Part shown: one piece after another, positions 16,825-24,969 of the stretch
Layout: each line of letters opens with the position of its first letter
How positions within the stretch are numbered: the first letter of the stretch is position 1
NCBI RefSeq assembly: GCF_031157275.1
Contig: NZ_JAVIFW010000002.1
Span: 248,001 to 312,000 of the forward strand
From: Streptomyces sp. LHD-70
GTDB taxonomy: Bacteria > Actinomycetota > Actinomycetes > Streptomycetales > Streptomycetaceae
Direction: 5' to 3'
Length of the DNA: 64,000 bases
The notes under the pieces: generated by a model
Databases searched by the model: none
What the model saw: the letters and a program-made list of their open reading frames with translations, nothing else
What the model was told of the DNA's origin: nothing
Made by a program: the position numbers and the translations under genes

Positions 16825-17853
16825 ATGCGTGTAGGAAGTTTTGTACTGGCCGCGCAGTTCCCGGGCCAGGGCCAGGGAGAGGCGCTGCACCGCGCCCTGC
16901 GGATCGGCGAGGTCGCCGAGGAGTCCGGGCTCGACTCGGTCTGGCTGGCCGAGCACCACTTCGTCCCGTACGGAGTGTGCCCTTCCGCGGCGACGTTCGC
17001 GGCGTTTCTGCTCGGCCGCACCCGAAGGATCCGCGTCGGCACCGCGGTGAGCGTGCTGCCCACCCAGCATCCGGTGGCCCTCGGCGAGCAGGCCGCGCTC
17101 CTCCACCTCACCAGCGGCGGCCGCTTCACGCTCGGCGTGGGCCGCGGCGGACCGTGGGTGGACCTGGAGGTCTTCGGCAAGGACATCGGGGCGTACGAGA
17201 ACGGCTTCCCCGAATCCCTCGACCTGCTCCTGGAGTGGCTGCGCAAGCCTCGGGTCGGCGCCTCCGGGGAGCGGTACGACTTCCGTGAGGTGGCGGTTGT
17301 CCCGCGTCCCGACGAGGCGCTGTCCGGGCCCGCCGGTCCGGAGGTCGTGGTGGCCTGCACCTCGCCCGCGAGCGTCCGGCTTGCCGCGGAGCGGGGTCTG
17401 CCGATGCTGCTCGGTATGCACGTCGGGGACGAGGAGAAGGCCGAGATGGTGGCGTTCTGGCGGTCGAGCGCGCTGGCCGCGGGGCACGCGCCGGACGCCG
17501 TGCGGTCGGCCGGTCATGTCTCGGCCGGAGTGGCGCAGGTCGCGGACCGCGGTGCGCAGGCGGCGGAGACGCTCCTGAAGGCGATGCCGGGCTGGCTGAA
17601 ACAGGGCCTGGACGCCCATGTCACGGTCGACGGCCGGGAGCGGCGGATGCGGGACCCGCTGGCGTACACCGAGATGCTCTGCGGGATCCACCCGGTGGGC
17701 ACGCCCCGGCTGTGCGCGGACCGGCTCGCGGCGACCGCGGAGCGCACCGGCATCACGCGCTTCGCGCTGCTCATGGAGGGCTCCGGAGACCTGGCGGCGA
17801 CGGAGGAGAACGTGCGCCGGCTCGGCGCGGAGGTGCTGCCGCAGCTCGGCTGA
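16825..17853 (+). CDS. LLM-class flavin-dependent oxidoreductase
   Basis: 342 residues with a luciferase-like TIM barrel: MRVGSFVLAAQFPGQ at the first strand, SVWLAEHHF, VGTAVSVLPTQHPV, and the glycine-rich GRFTLGVGRGG that binds the FMN or F420 phosphate. The protein ends in the usual GTPRLCADRLAATAERTG and LLMEGSGD. GCAGGAG lies 4 bases before the ATG. Members oxidise or reduce diverse substrates with FMNH2 or F420. The cofactor and substrate cannot be fixed from sequence. It is monocistronic and divergent from the zinc-ribbon gene. Confidence 0.88.
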   Translation: MRVGSFVLAAQFPGQGQGEALHRALRIGEVAEESGLDSVWLAEHHFVPYGVCPSAATFAAFLLGRTRRIRVGTAVSVLPTQHPVALGEQAALLHLTSGGRFTLGVGRGGPWVDLEVFGKDIGAYENGFPESLDLLLEWLRKPRVGASGERYDFREVAVVPRPDEALSGPAGPEVVVACTSPASVRLAAERGLPMLLGMHVGDEEKAEMVAFWRSSALAAGHAPDAVRSAGHVSAGVAQVADRGAQAAETLLKAMPGWLKQGLDAHVTVDGRERRMRDPLAYTEMLCGIHPVGTPRLCADRLAATAERTGITRFALLMEGSGDLAATEENVRRLGAEVLPQLG

Positions 17854-17924
17854 GAACTGCGGACGGGTGGGCTGCCGCCCCGGACTAGTGACACCTCCCG
17901 CGTACGGGACGGCAGCAACAGGCG

Positions 17925-18317
17925 TCAGCAGTCCCTGAGTTCCGGCGACTGGTTCAGCAACTGACCCCGTATGGAAGTGAACTTGGCCAGCCGGTCGTCG
18001 ACCTCGGAGTCGAGCGGGAAGACCGCGACGCGGTGGCAGTTCTGGAACGCGAGACGCACTCCGAAGTGGCGCTGCAGCGCCCCTCGTATCGCGTCACTCG
18101 CGAGTGCACGCAGCAGCTGACCACGCGCCTGCTCGTCCGGCGGCGGCGTCTGGTTGTCGGCGAACTCGCCACCGTCCACCTTCAGCTGGGCCACCAGAGA
18201 GCTGATCATCTCCCATGCGTAGGGCAGGGAGGTCCGGACGCAGTCGACGAATGCGGCTTCGTCGACCTCGCCTCGCTCGGCCTGTTCCAACAGTGCCGGT
18301 GAGACGTCGAGCGACAT
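17925..18317 (-). CDS. Conserved hypothetical protein, acidic cytoplasmic
   Basis: 130 residues, starting MSLDVSPALLEQAERGEVDEAAF and ending SPELRDC. No signal peptide, membrane segment or catalytic motif is evident. It is mainly helical, with one predicted strand LAFQNCHRVAVFPL. GAGGAGAA lies 5 bases before the ATG at 18317. It is divergent from nucS, 268 bp apart, and a similar gene neighbours nucS in other Streptomyces as far as I recall. I cannot assign a function. Confidence 0.8.
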   Translation of the reverse strand: MSLDVSPALLEQAERGEVDEAAFVDCVRTSLPYAWEMISSLVAQLKVDGGEFADNQTPPPDEQARGQLLRALASDAIRGALQRHFGVRLAFQNCHRVAVFPLDSEVDDRLAKFTSIRGQLLNQSPELRDC

Positions 18318-18571
18318 GGGTTCTCCTCTCGCACCCCCGGGGAGCGGGGGCTGACGGACAGGCAAGGGGGCGACGCATACGCAGCGTGCACGCGTGACGA
18401 CCACCCGCTTCCACGGTATGCAACCTGTCCTGCCCGCACCAGGAGAATGCGCGCACAACCGGCCATGGGCGAACGGTGTCCTTCCCGGAAAATGGGGCGG
18501 ATCACCCATCCCCGTTCCTTCCCTGCGGTTCGTTGCACGAGGGCGTTTCGCGTGGAGCGGGGGGTGTCCAG

Positions 18572-18577
18572 TAGCGT
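18572..18577 (+). promoter_or_regulatory. -10 element for leaderless nucS transcript
   Basis: TAGCGT ends 8 bases before the nucS ATG, and no Shine-Dalgarno sequence is present between them. Confidence 0.5.
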
Positions 18578-18585
18578 TGCCGACC

Positions 18586-19257
18586 ATGCGTCTCGTCATC
18601 GCCCGCTGCTCCGTCGACTACGCGGGCCGGCTCACCGCCCACCTCCCCCTCGCGCCCCGCCTCATCCTCGTGAAGGCGGACGGCAGTGTCTCGATCCACG
18701 CGGACGACCGGGCCTACAAGCCCCTGAACTGGATGTCGCCGCCGTGCACCCTGAAGGAGGGTTCGGGGGACGACGCGGGCGTCTGGACGGTCGTGAACAA
18801 GGCGGGCGAGAAGCTCATCATCACGATGGAGGAGATCCTGCACGACTCCTCGCACGAACTGGGCGTCGACCCGGGCCTCATCAAGGACGGCGTGGAAGCG
18901 CACCTCCAGGAGCTGCTCGCCGACCGGATCGAGACACTTGGCGAGGGATACACCCTGATCCGCCGCGAGTACCCGACGGCGATCGGCCCGGTCGACATCC
19001 TGTGCCGGGACTCCGACGGCGCGACGGTGGCCGTGGAGATCAAGCGGCGGGGCGAGATCGACGGCGTGGAGCAACTCACGCGCTACCTGGACCTGTTGAA
19101 CCGCGACCCGCACCTGGCTCCGGTGAAGGGCGTCTTCGCCGCGCAGGAGATCAAGCCCCAGGCCCGCGTTCTCGCGACGGATCGCGGCATCGACTGCGCG
19201 GTCCTGGACTACGACGCCTTGCGCGGCATCGAGGACGACAAGCTGCGGTTGTTCTGA
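18586..19257 (+). CDS. nucS: Endonuclease NucS (non-canonical mismatch repair)
   Basis: 223 residues. NucS/EndoMS cuts both strands at mismatches and replaces MutS/MutL repair in most Actinobacteria. The N-terminal half is the DNA-binding beta domain. The C-terminal nuclease domain shows the PD-(D/E)XK core: Asp137 (GPVDILCRD), Glu151-x-Lys153 (AVEIKRRGE) and Gln163-Tyr167 (QLTRYL). The protein ends in DDKLRLF, the kind of C-terminal hydrophobic tag used to dock on the sliding clamp. The ATG at 18586 agrees with family length and follows a -10 box without a ribosome site. Loss of this gene gives a mutator phenotype in the family. Confidence 0.95.
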   Translation: MRLVIARCSVDYAGRLTAHLPLAPRLILVKADGSVSIHADDRAYKPLNWMSPPCTLKEGSGDDAGVWTVVNKAGEKLIITMEEILHDSSHELGVDPGLIKDGVEAHLQELLADRIETLGEGYTLIRREYPTAIGPVDILCRDSDGATVAVEIKRRGEIDGVEQLTRYLDLLNRDPHLAPVKGVFAAQEIKPQARVLATDRGIDCAVLDYDALRGIEDDKLRLF

Positions 19258-19325
19258 GCGGTCGTATACCGCGGACCGTTCCGCACCGTCGACTCGGTGG
19301 CCGTCTGACCGCCCTCCGGGCTCGT

Positions 19326-19373
19326 CCTCAAGCGCCGGACGGGCTGAAAAATCAGCCCCTCCGGCGTTTGAGG
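19326..19373. terminator. Long bidirectional terminator, dispersed Streptomyces repeat
   Basis: CCTCAAGCGCCGGACGGGCTGA and TCAGCCCCTCCGGCGTTTGAGG form a stem of about 22 pairs with few mismatches around an AAAA loop, between convergent nucS and the STAND ATPase gene. The same core (GGGCTG-A5-CAGCCC) appears at 45337. This sequence type is common in Streptomyces intergenic DNA. Confidence 0.85.
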
Positions 19374-19435
19374 AGGCCCGTCCGGCAGGACTTTCGGGAA
19401 GGGGCGGGTCAGGGGAAAAGCACGCGCCGCCACCC

Positions 19436-21841
19436 TCAAGCCGAGCTCTCCACCCCCGAAGGCTCCCCGCTGCCCGACGGCGCAGCCGCACTGCTGCTGG
19501 CCGGTTCGCTGGAGCCGGGGTCCGTGTCCGAGGGCTCCGGGTCCGGGGAGGACGGCGGAGGTGAGGACGTCGGCGGCTTCGTGGTCGTCGGCGGCTTCGA
19601 CGAGGACGGCGGCTTCGTCGTCGTAGGAGGCTTGGAGGAGCTCGGCGGCTTCGTGGTCGTCGGGTCGTCCGAGGGCGAGCCGCTCGGGCTCGGGGACTCG
19701 CTGCCGCTCGGGCTGTCCGAGGGCGAGCCGCTGCCGGGCGAGTCCGAGGTGCTCGGCGTCGACGGCGCGGCCGGGCCGCTGCTCAGCTCGTCCTCCGGCG
19801 GGTCCGCGGGCAAGTCGTCGTCCTGCTGTCCGGTCGTACGGTCGGGCCTGACCGTGTCGGGCGGCGTCTCGTCGTCGGAGATCGCACCGAGCGTCACCAC
19901 GGTGCCGAGGACGACCGCGAGCAGCGCACCCGCCCCGGCCGCGGCGAGATTGCGTCGCGTACCGGCGACGGCCGCCTTGCGCGGGCTCTCCTCCTGCGGC
20001 TCGGCCGCCGCCCGGCTCACCACCGTCTGGATCTCGTCCGACGCGAAGCCGGGGCTCGGCGGCGCGGCGGACACCGCACGGGGCGGCGCCGCCCCGTCCG
20101 CACGCCGGCTCACCGGAAGGCCCGCGGGCGGTGTGGTGCCGTCGCGGTCGGAGACCAGGGCGAGGGCCCTGCGGCCCGCGACGGTGCCCCGCTTGTCGGC
20201 GAGCGCGCCGCGCATCCCGATGGACGCCTCCAGCTCCGTACGGGCCCTCTCCAGCTGGCCGCCGAGGAGCGCGAGGACGCCCAACTCGTGGTGGAAGTAC
20301 GCCTCTTCGGCCACCTCACCGGCGAGCCTGGCCGCCTCCTGGCCGATGCGCAGGACCCGCTCCCAGGCGCCCCAGGCGAGCCCCGCCGCGAGCGCGGGCG
20401 CCGCGGTGCGGGCGAGCAGGACGGCCGAGCCGAGGTGCCCGGACTCGGTGCCGGGCACGAGCACGCCGAGCGCGGCGAGCAGCGCGTCGGACTCGGCGGT
20501 GGCACGTTCGGCGGTGACGGAGGGGTGGCCGGCCCACCAGGCGTAGTGCTGGGCGGCGCCGTGCGCGCGGGCGGGCGCGGTGTCCCCGTACCCGGCGGCT
20601 TCCAGCTGGGTGAGGACGCCCGCGGCGAGGCGGTGGCGCGCGCCGGTGGGGCCGACGAGCCCGGCGGCGGCGAGCTCGCCGAGCGCGGCGTCCGCGTGCG
20701 TGTCCCCGATGAGGGCGGGCAGATGCGCCTGGTGCGGCACCTCGCCGCCGAGCGCGACCGCGAACTCCAGGGTGGCGCGGGCGGATTCGCTGAGCCGGGA
20801 CGCGAGCAGCGCGGCGGGCGCGGCGGCCTCGGCGAGGGAGGGCAGCGGTACGGGGCCGCCCTCTTCCGGACCGCCCTCGGCGTCCACCGCGTCGGCGAGG
20901 AGCCGGTCCCGCTGCCGCAGCAGCGCGCCGGCCTGCATGAAGCGCAGCGGCAGCCCTTCGGACTCGAACCACAGGTCGCCGGCGAGGGCCTCCTCCTCGT
21001 CGCTGAGCGGGCGGCCGGTGGCGAGTTCGAGGAGCTTCAGGCCCGCGGCCCGGTCGAGGCCGCCGAGGAAGACCTCCTCGACGTGCGACTCGGCGGACGG
21101 CGCGGCGACATCCGGGGTGGCCGCGAGCAGGTAGGCGCACTCGGGGGTGGCGTCGAGGAAGTCCTGCAGGGCGGCGCCGCCGAACTCCAGGTCGTCGAGG
21201 ACGACGACGGCGCCGATGTCGTGGACGCAGGCGCGGAGTTGGGCCTCGTCGGGCCGGTGTCCGGGCGAGGCGTACACGGCGGCGTACAGCTCGTGGAGGA
21301 GTTCGGCCGCGGTGCGGCGGTGGCCGGAGAGCCGGACGACGCCGTCGGGCGCGAGGTCGGCGCAGTCCTCGGCGAGTGCCTCGAGGAGCGAGGTGCGCCC
21401 GGAGCCCGCGGGCCCGGTGAGGCGTACGGAGCGGCCGCGGGCGAGCAGCCGGGTGAGCCGTTCGCGTACCTCCTGGCGTTCCAGGAGCGGCGGCCGGACC
21501 CGCGCGGGGCCGGGCGGCGGGGGCGGCAGGGCGGCGCTGCGGCGGGCGGCGCGCTCGTCCGCGTCGTACCGCTGCGGGCTCGCGGGCTGCTCGCCGGGCG
21601 GGCATGGCTCGATCTCGCTGCCGTCGACGGGGTTGACGGTCAGCAGATAGTCCCCGGAGGTCAGCTGAACTGTCCGTACGGGCGCGGCAGCCCCGAACTC
21701 CGGGGTGCTCGGGTAGCCCCGGCTCGCGGAGTTCGGGGAGGAGTCGCGGTGCGGGCCCGCGGGGTGCGCGGGCGTCGCGGGGTCGTCGGGGCCGCGGCCG
21801 TGCTGACCGTGCTCCTCGGGTCCCCGGCTCGTCGGGTCCAT
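19436..21841 (-). CDS. STAND/NB-ARC-like ATPase with membrane anchor and extracytoplasmic Ser/Thr/Pro tail
   Basis: 801 residues. A flexible N-terminus (1-110, Pro-rich) holds VQLTSGDYLLTVNPVDG. The NTPase core starts LLERQEVRERLTRLL at about 119, with Walker A GPAGSGRTS (143-151) and Walker B VVVLDDLEF (211-220). A helical TPR-like region precedes the membrane. One membrane helix lies at about 631-653, and a 148-residue Ser/Thr/Pro tail at 654-801 has repeated TTTKPPSSSKPP units. The ATG at 21841 starts MDPTSRG with GGGGG 8 bases upstream. The ATPase is inside and the tail outside, so the protein could link cytoplasmic NTP switching to the wall. It resembles AfsR/LuxR-type ATPases but has no DNA-binding domain. 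Function is unknown. Confidence 0.82.
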   Translation of the reverse strand: MDPTSRGPEEHGQHGRGPDDPATPAHPAGPHRDSSPNSASRGYPSTPEFGAAAPVRTVQLTSGDYLLTVNPVDGSEIEPCPPGEQPASPQRYDADERAARRSAALPPPPPGPARVRPPLLERQEVRERLTRLLARGRSVRLTGPAGSGRTSLLEALAEDCADLAPDGVVRLSGHRRTAAELLHELYAAVYASPGHRPDEAQLRACVHDIGAVVVLDDLEFGGAALQDFLDATPECAYLLAATPDVAAPSAESHVEEVFLGGLDRAAGLKLLELATGRPLSDEEEALAGDLWFESEGLPLRFMQAGALLRQRDRLLADAVDAEGGPEEGGPVPLPSLAEAAAPAALLASRLSESARATLEFAVALGGEVPHQAHLPALIGDTHADAALGELAAAGLVGPTGARHRLAAGVLTQLEAAGYGDTAPARAHGAAQHYAWWAGHPSVTAERATAESDALLAALGVLVPGTESGHLGSAVLLARTAAPALAAGLAWGAWERVLRIGQEAARLAGEVAEEAYFHHELGVLALLGGQLERARTELEASIGMRGALADKRGTVAGRRALALVSDRDGTTPPAGLPVSRRADGAAPPRAVSAAPPSPGFASDEIQTVVSRAAAEPQEESPRKAAVAGTRRNLAAAGAGALLAVVLGTVVTLGAISDDETPPDTVRPDRTTGQQDDDLPADPPEDELSSGPAAPSTPSTSDSPGSGSPSDSPSGSESPSPSGSPSDDPTTTKPPSSSKPPTTTKPPSSSKPPTTTKPPTSSPPPSSPDPEPSDTDPGSSEPASSSAAAPSGSGEPSGVESSA

Positions 21842-22074
21842 GGTCAAAGCCCCCAAAAGCTTCGTATGCCTTGGCTTCCCCGGCCTTTCGCATACGGCTC
21901 TGTCGCTTCTGGTCCGGCACTCACGGGATAGGGGTGAGCGACCGAACCTTAGACCGTGGCGCGGTATCGCGGAACACCTGGGGTGGCGTGACGTCCGAGA
22001 CGTCACGGTCTCACCGGATTTGTCGCGGCGGCGCGGCGCCGTGGGCGGCGCGCTCACCCTCGTCCCCGCGCGCG

Positions 22075-22389
22075 CTACAGGGGGTGCGCCCCGATCCCGC
22101 CCTCGATCGCGAGGATGCGGTGCAGCCTGGTGGCCACGAGCAGCCGCTGCATCTGCGGCGGTACGTTGCGCAGCACCAGGCGGCGGCCGCAGCGGCCGGC
22201 CTGGCGGTGGGCGCCCATGATGACGCCGAGTCCGGTGGCGTCGAGGGCGGCGAGGTCCGAGAGGTCGAGGACGAGGTCGCCCGCACCCTCGTCCAGGGCG
22301 GAATGCAGGGCAGTCCGGGCGTCCGCCGCGCTTCGGACGTCGAGGCTGCCCCCGACGGTCAGCTCGGCGTGGTCGCCCCTGATGTGCAT
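22075..22389 (-). CDS. STAS-domain protein, anti-sigma factor antagonist-like
   Basis: 104 residues, a single STAS domain (GDHAELTVGGSLDV ... LVLDLSDLAALDATGLGVIMG ... RRLVLRNVPPQMQRLL). Such proteins bind anti-sigma kinases and are switched off by phosphorylation of Ser/Thr in a D-S-(S/T)-G loop. Here the loop is Asp50-Ala51-Thr52-Gly53, so the Ser that RsbV- and BldG-type proteins carry straight after the Asp is Ala, and only Thr52 could be phosphorylated. No partner kinase or sigma factor is next to it; the STAND ATPase gene is downstream on the same strand. The ATG at 22389 lacks a strong ribosome site. Confidence 0.88.
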   Translation of the reverse strand: MHIRGDHAELTVGGSLDVRSAADARTALHSALDEGAGDLVLDLSDLAALDATGLGVIMGAHRQAGRCGRRLVLRNVPPQMQRLLVATRLHRILAIEGGIGAHPL

Positions 22390-22584
22390 ATGCGCTCCCG
22401 AGAGTGCTGTGGCGTCGTCGCCACCGTCGTCACGTACGTCCCAACTGTGGTCTCACTGAACTGACGGGCCCACGGACGAGGAAGTTGTCGTCCGTGAGCG
22501 AACCGATACGCAATTCACCCCTGAGGGGGACCCGACCGGTGCCCGTACGGGTCGCGTACGGATGTCCGGCCGGGGTACGGCGGT

Positions 22585-23433
22585 TCAGTGCTGGTAGAAC
22601 CCCTGCCCGCTCTTGCGGCCGATATCGCCGGCGTCGACCATGCGGCGCATCAGCTCCGGCGGAGCGAACTTCTCGTCCTGGGATTCCGTGTAGATGTTGC
22701 TGGTCGCGTGCAGCAGGATGTCGACCCCGGTCAGGTCGGCGGTGGCCAGAGGGCCCATCGCGTGGCCGAAGCCCAGCTTGCAGGCGATGTCGATGTCCTC
22801 GGCGGTGGCGACGCCCGACTCGTAGAGCTTGGCGGCCTCCACCACGAGGGCCGAGATCAGCCTAGTGGTCACGAAGCCCGCGACGTCGCGGTTCACGACG
22901 ATGCAGGTCTTGCCGACCGACTCGGCGAACTCCCTTGCGGTGGCGAGGGTTTCGTCGCTGGTCTTGTAGCCGCGGACCAGCTCGCAGAGCTGCATCATCG
23001 GCACCGGCGAGAAGAAGTGCGCACCGACGACCCGCTCCGGACGCTCCGTCACGGCCGCGATCTTGGTGATCGGGATGGCGGAGGTGTTGGAGGCGAGCAC
23101 GGCCTCGGGGCGCACGAGCTTGTCGAGCGTACGGAAGATCTCGTGCTTGACCTCGAGCTTCTCGAAGACGGCCTCGACTACGACGTCCGCGTCGGCGGCG
23201 CCGTCCAGATCGGTGGTCGTGGTGATCCGCGCCAGCGCGGCCTCCGCGTCCTCGGCGCTGAGCTTGCCCTTGCTCACGAACTTCTCGTACGAGGCCTTGA
23301 TGCCGTCGGTGCCACGGGTCAGGGCCGCGTCGGTGACATCGCGAAGCACCACGTCCCAGCCCGCCTGGGCGGAGACCTGAGCGATACCGGACCCCATGAG
23401 TCCGGCTCCGACGACGGCGAGCTTCCGTGCCAC
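22585..23433 (-). CDS. 3-hydroxybutyryl-CoA dehydrogenase
   Basis: 282 residues from the GTG at 23433. A Rossmann domain with VVGAGLMGSGIAQ binds NAD(P). The catalytic region has FFSPVPMMQLCELVRG with the His of GAHFFSPV, then NRDVAGFVTTRLI, and the end GRKSGQGFYQH is typical. It reduces acetoacetyl-CoA or oxidises 3-hydroxybutyryl-CoA. AAGGGGA lies 7 bases before the GTG. An ATG at 23469 would add 12 residues (SKTATVKGDRT region) with a poorly placed ribosome site, but it is possible. The gene stands alone, divergent from the cobalamin adenosyltransferase gene 231 bp away. Confidence 0.92.
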   Translation of the reverse strand: MARKLAVVGAGLMGSGIAQVSAQAGWDVVLRDVTDAALTRGTDGIKASYEKFVSKGKLSAEDAEAALARITTTTDLDGAADADVVVEAVFEKLEVKHEIFRTLDKLVRPEAVLASNTSAIPITKIAAVTERPERVVGAHFFSPVPMMQLCELVRGYKTSDETLATAREFAESVGKTCIVVNRDVAGFVTTRLISALVVEAAKLYESGVATAEDIDIACKLGFGHAMGPLATADLTGVDILLHATSNIYTESQDEKFAPPELMRRMVDAGDIGRKSGQGFYQH

Positions 23434-23651
23434 TGTGCGATCCCCTTTGACAGTTGCGGTCTTACTCATGGTTAACAACGAACTCTCCGGCGGAGACTAG
23501 CGGGCGTGAGGCCCCCTTGGGGCGGTACGAGATACGCGTCACGTCTCATCTGACGGACATCACACGCCGTGGCTCGATCCGCTTGTCCGCACCGCGTAGT
23601 TGGGGCGTTTTCCGGCGGAAAGGTCGGCGTCCGCGCGGCGGAGGTCGGGAG

Positions 23652-23657
23652 TAACCT
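23652..23657 (+). promoter_or_regulatory. -10 element for a leaderless adenosyltransferase mRNA
   Basis: TAACCT ends 7 bases before the ATG at 23665, with no ribosome site between. Confidence 0.45.
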
Positions 23658-23664
23658 CGGCCAC

Positions 23665-24237
23665 ATGGTCATTCTGTCGCGCATCTACACCCGCACCGGG
23701 GACACCGGCACCACCGCTCTGGGCGACATGAGCCGCGCCCCCAAGACCGATCTGCGGATCGCGGCGTACGCCGACGCCAACGAGGCCAACGCCGTGCTCG
23801 GCACCGCGATCGCCCTCGGCGGCCTCGACGAGGAGGTCGTGGGCGTCCTCACGCGGGTCCAGAACGACCTGTTCGACGTGGGCGCGGACCTCTCCACGCC
23901 GGTCGTCGAGAACCCCGAGTACCCGCCGCTGCGCGTCGAGCAGAGTTACGTCGACAAGCTGGAGGCGGACTGCGACCACTTCAACGAGCAGCTGGAGAAG
24001 CTCCGTTCGTTCATCCTGCCCGGCGGCACGCCCGGCGCGGCGCTGCTGCACCAGGCGTGCACGGTCGTCCGTCGCGCCGAGCGCTCCACCTGGGCGGCGC
24101 TCGAAGCACACGGCGAGACGATGAACGCGCTGACGGCGACGTACCTCAACCGCCTGTCCGACCTCCTGTTCATCCTGGCCCGCATCGCCAACAAGGAGGT
24201 CGGGGACGTGCTGTGGGTGCCCGGCGGCGAGCGGTGA
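23665..24237 (+). CDS. Cob(I)alamin adenosyltransferase, PduO type
   Basis: 190 residues. It transfers the adenosyl group of ATP to cob(I)alamin to make coenzyme B12. Family marks are the N-terminal ATP loop TRTGDTGTTALGD, the core FILPGGTPGAALLHQACTVVRRAER with its conserved Arg pair, and YLNRLSDLLFILAR near the end. The ATG at 23665 follows a -10 box by 7 bases. The product feeds methylmalonyl-CoA mutase, which links it to meaB and mce earlier in the window. It converges with a membrane-protein gene, 3 bases apart. Confidence 0.94.
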   Translation: MVILSRIYTRTGDTGTTALGDMSRAPKTDLRIAAYADANEANAVLGTAIALGGLDEEVVGVLTRVQNDLFDVGADLSTPVVENPEYPPLRVEQSYVDKLEADCDHFNEQLEKLRSFILPGGTPGAALLHQACTVVRRAERSTWAALEAHGETMNALTATYLNRLSDLLFILARIANKEVGDVLWVPGGER

Positions 24238-24240
24238 CCT

Positions 24241-24816
24241 TCAGAGCCTGCTGAGTTCCTTCGCGGAGGCCCCGTCGCCGGCACCGGCCGGGGCCTTCTT
24301 CGGGAACAGGGTGTACGCGCCGGCGATCACCACGTTGATGCCGATCACGAACAGCATCCGCTGCTGCCACTGCTCAAGCGAGCCGGTCTGCCCCGGGTCC
24401 CCCACGTACCAGATCGCGCACTGCAGCAGCCCAAGGGCGATCGCCGAGGCGAGCACCCAGCGGGCCGCCAGCTTCCACTCGTGCAGCGCGCGGGCCATGC
24501 CGTACTTCGGGGTGGTGGGCGGCGGGCCGCCGAAGAAGCGGTGGGCGACGCGGACGTCGACCCACTTGACCGTGTAGTGGCCGAGGGCGATCGAGTAGCC
24601 GATATAGGCCGCCGCGAGGCCGTGCTTCCAGTCCGGCTCGGCGCCGCCGCGCAGATCGATCGCCGTGGCCACGAACAGGACCACTTCGAGCAGCGGCTCA
24701 CAGAGCAGGACGGCGACGCTCGCGCGCGGCATCCTCGCCCAGTACCGCAGGGCGAGGCCCAGGGCGAGCAGCACCCAGAAGCCGGCCTCGCAGATGATGA
24801 TGAGCGTGACGATCAC
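24241..24816 (-). CDS. Integral membrane protein of unknown function
   Basis: 191 residues with about five hydrophobic helices: VIVTLIIICEAGFWVLLALG at the N-terminus, VAVLLCEPLLEVVLFVATAI, LAAAYIGYSIALGHYTV, WVLASAIALGLLQCAIWYV and MLFVIGINVVIAGAYTLF. A cytoplasmic Lys-rich tail follows. GAGGAGAG lies 4 bases before the GTG at 24816. I know no assigned role; similar genes sit beside the adenosyltransferase in Streptomyces. Upstream in-frame sequence belongs to other strands' genes. Confidence 0.8.
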   Translation of the reverse strand: MIVTLIIICEAGFWVLLALGLALRYWARMPRASVAVLLCEPLLEVVLFVATAIDLRGGAEPDWKHGLAAAYIGYSIALGHYTVKWVDVRVAHRFFGGPPPTTPKYGMARALHEWKLAARWVLASAIALGLLQCAIWYVGDPGQTGSLEQWQQRMLFVIGINVVIAGAYTLFPKKAPAGAGDGASAKELSRL

Positions 24817-24969
24817 GGGACTCTCCTCTCGCGGTCCCTCCAGCGTCCCGTCCTTGCCGCGCCCCTTCGTCGTCTGCGCTGACGAAGTGCGAGTACATCG
24901 AAGGATGCAGTCCCGCACCGTCCCACCTCGATCCGCATACGGAGGCCACGGCGCCGCCCGCCGTGTTGG

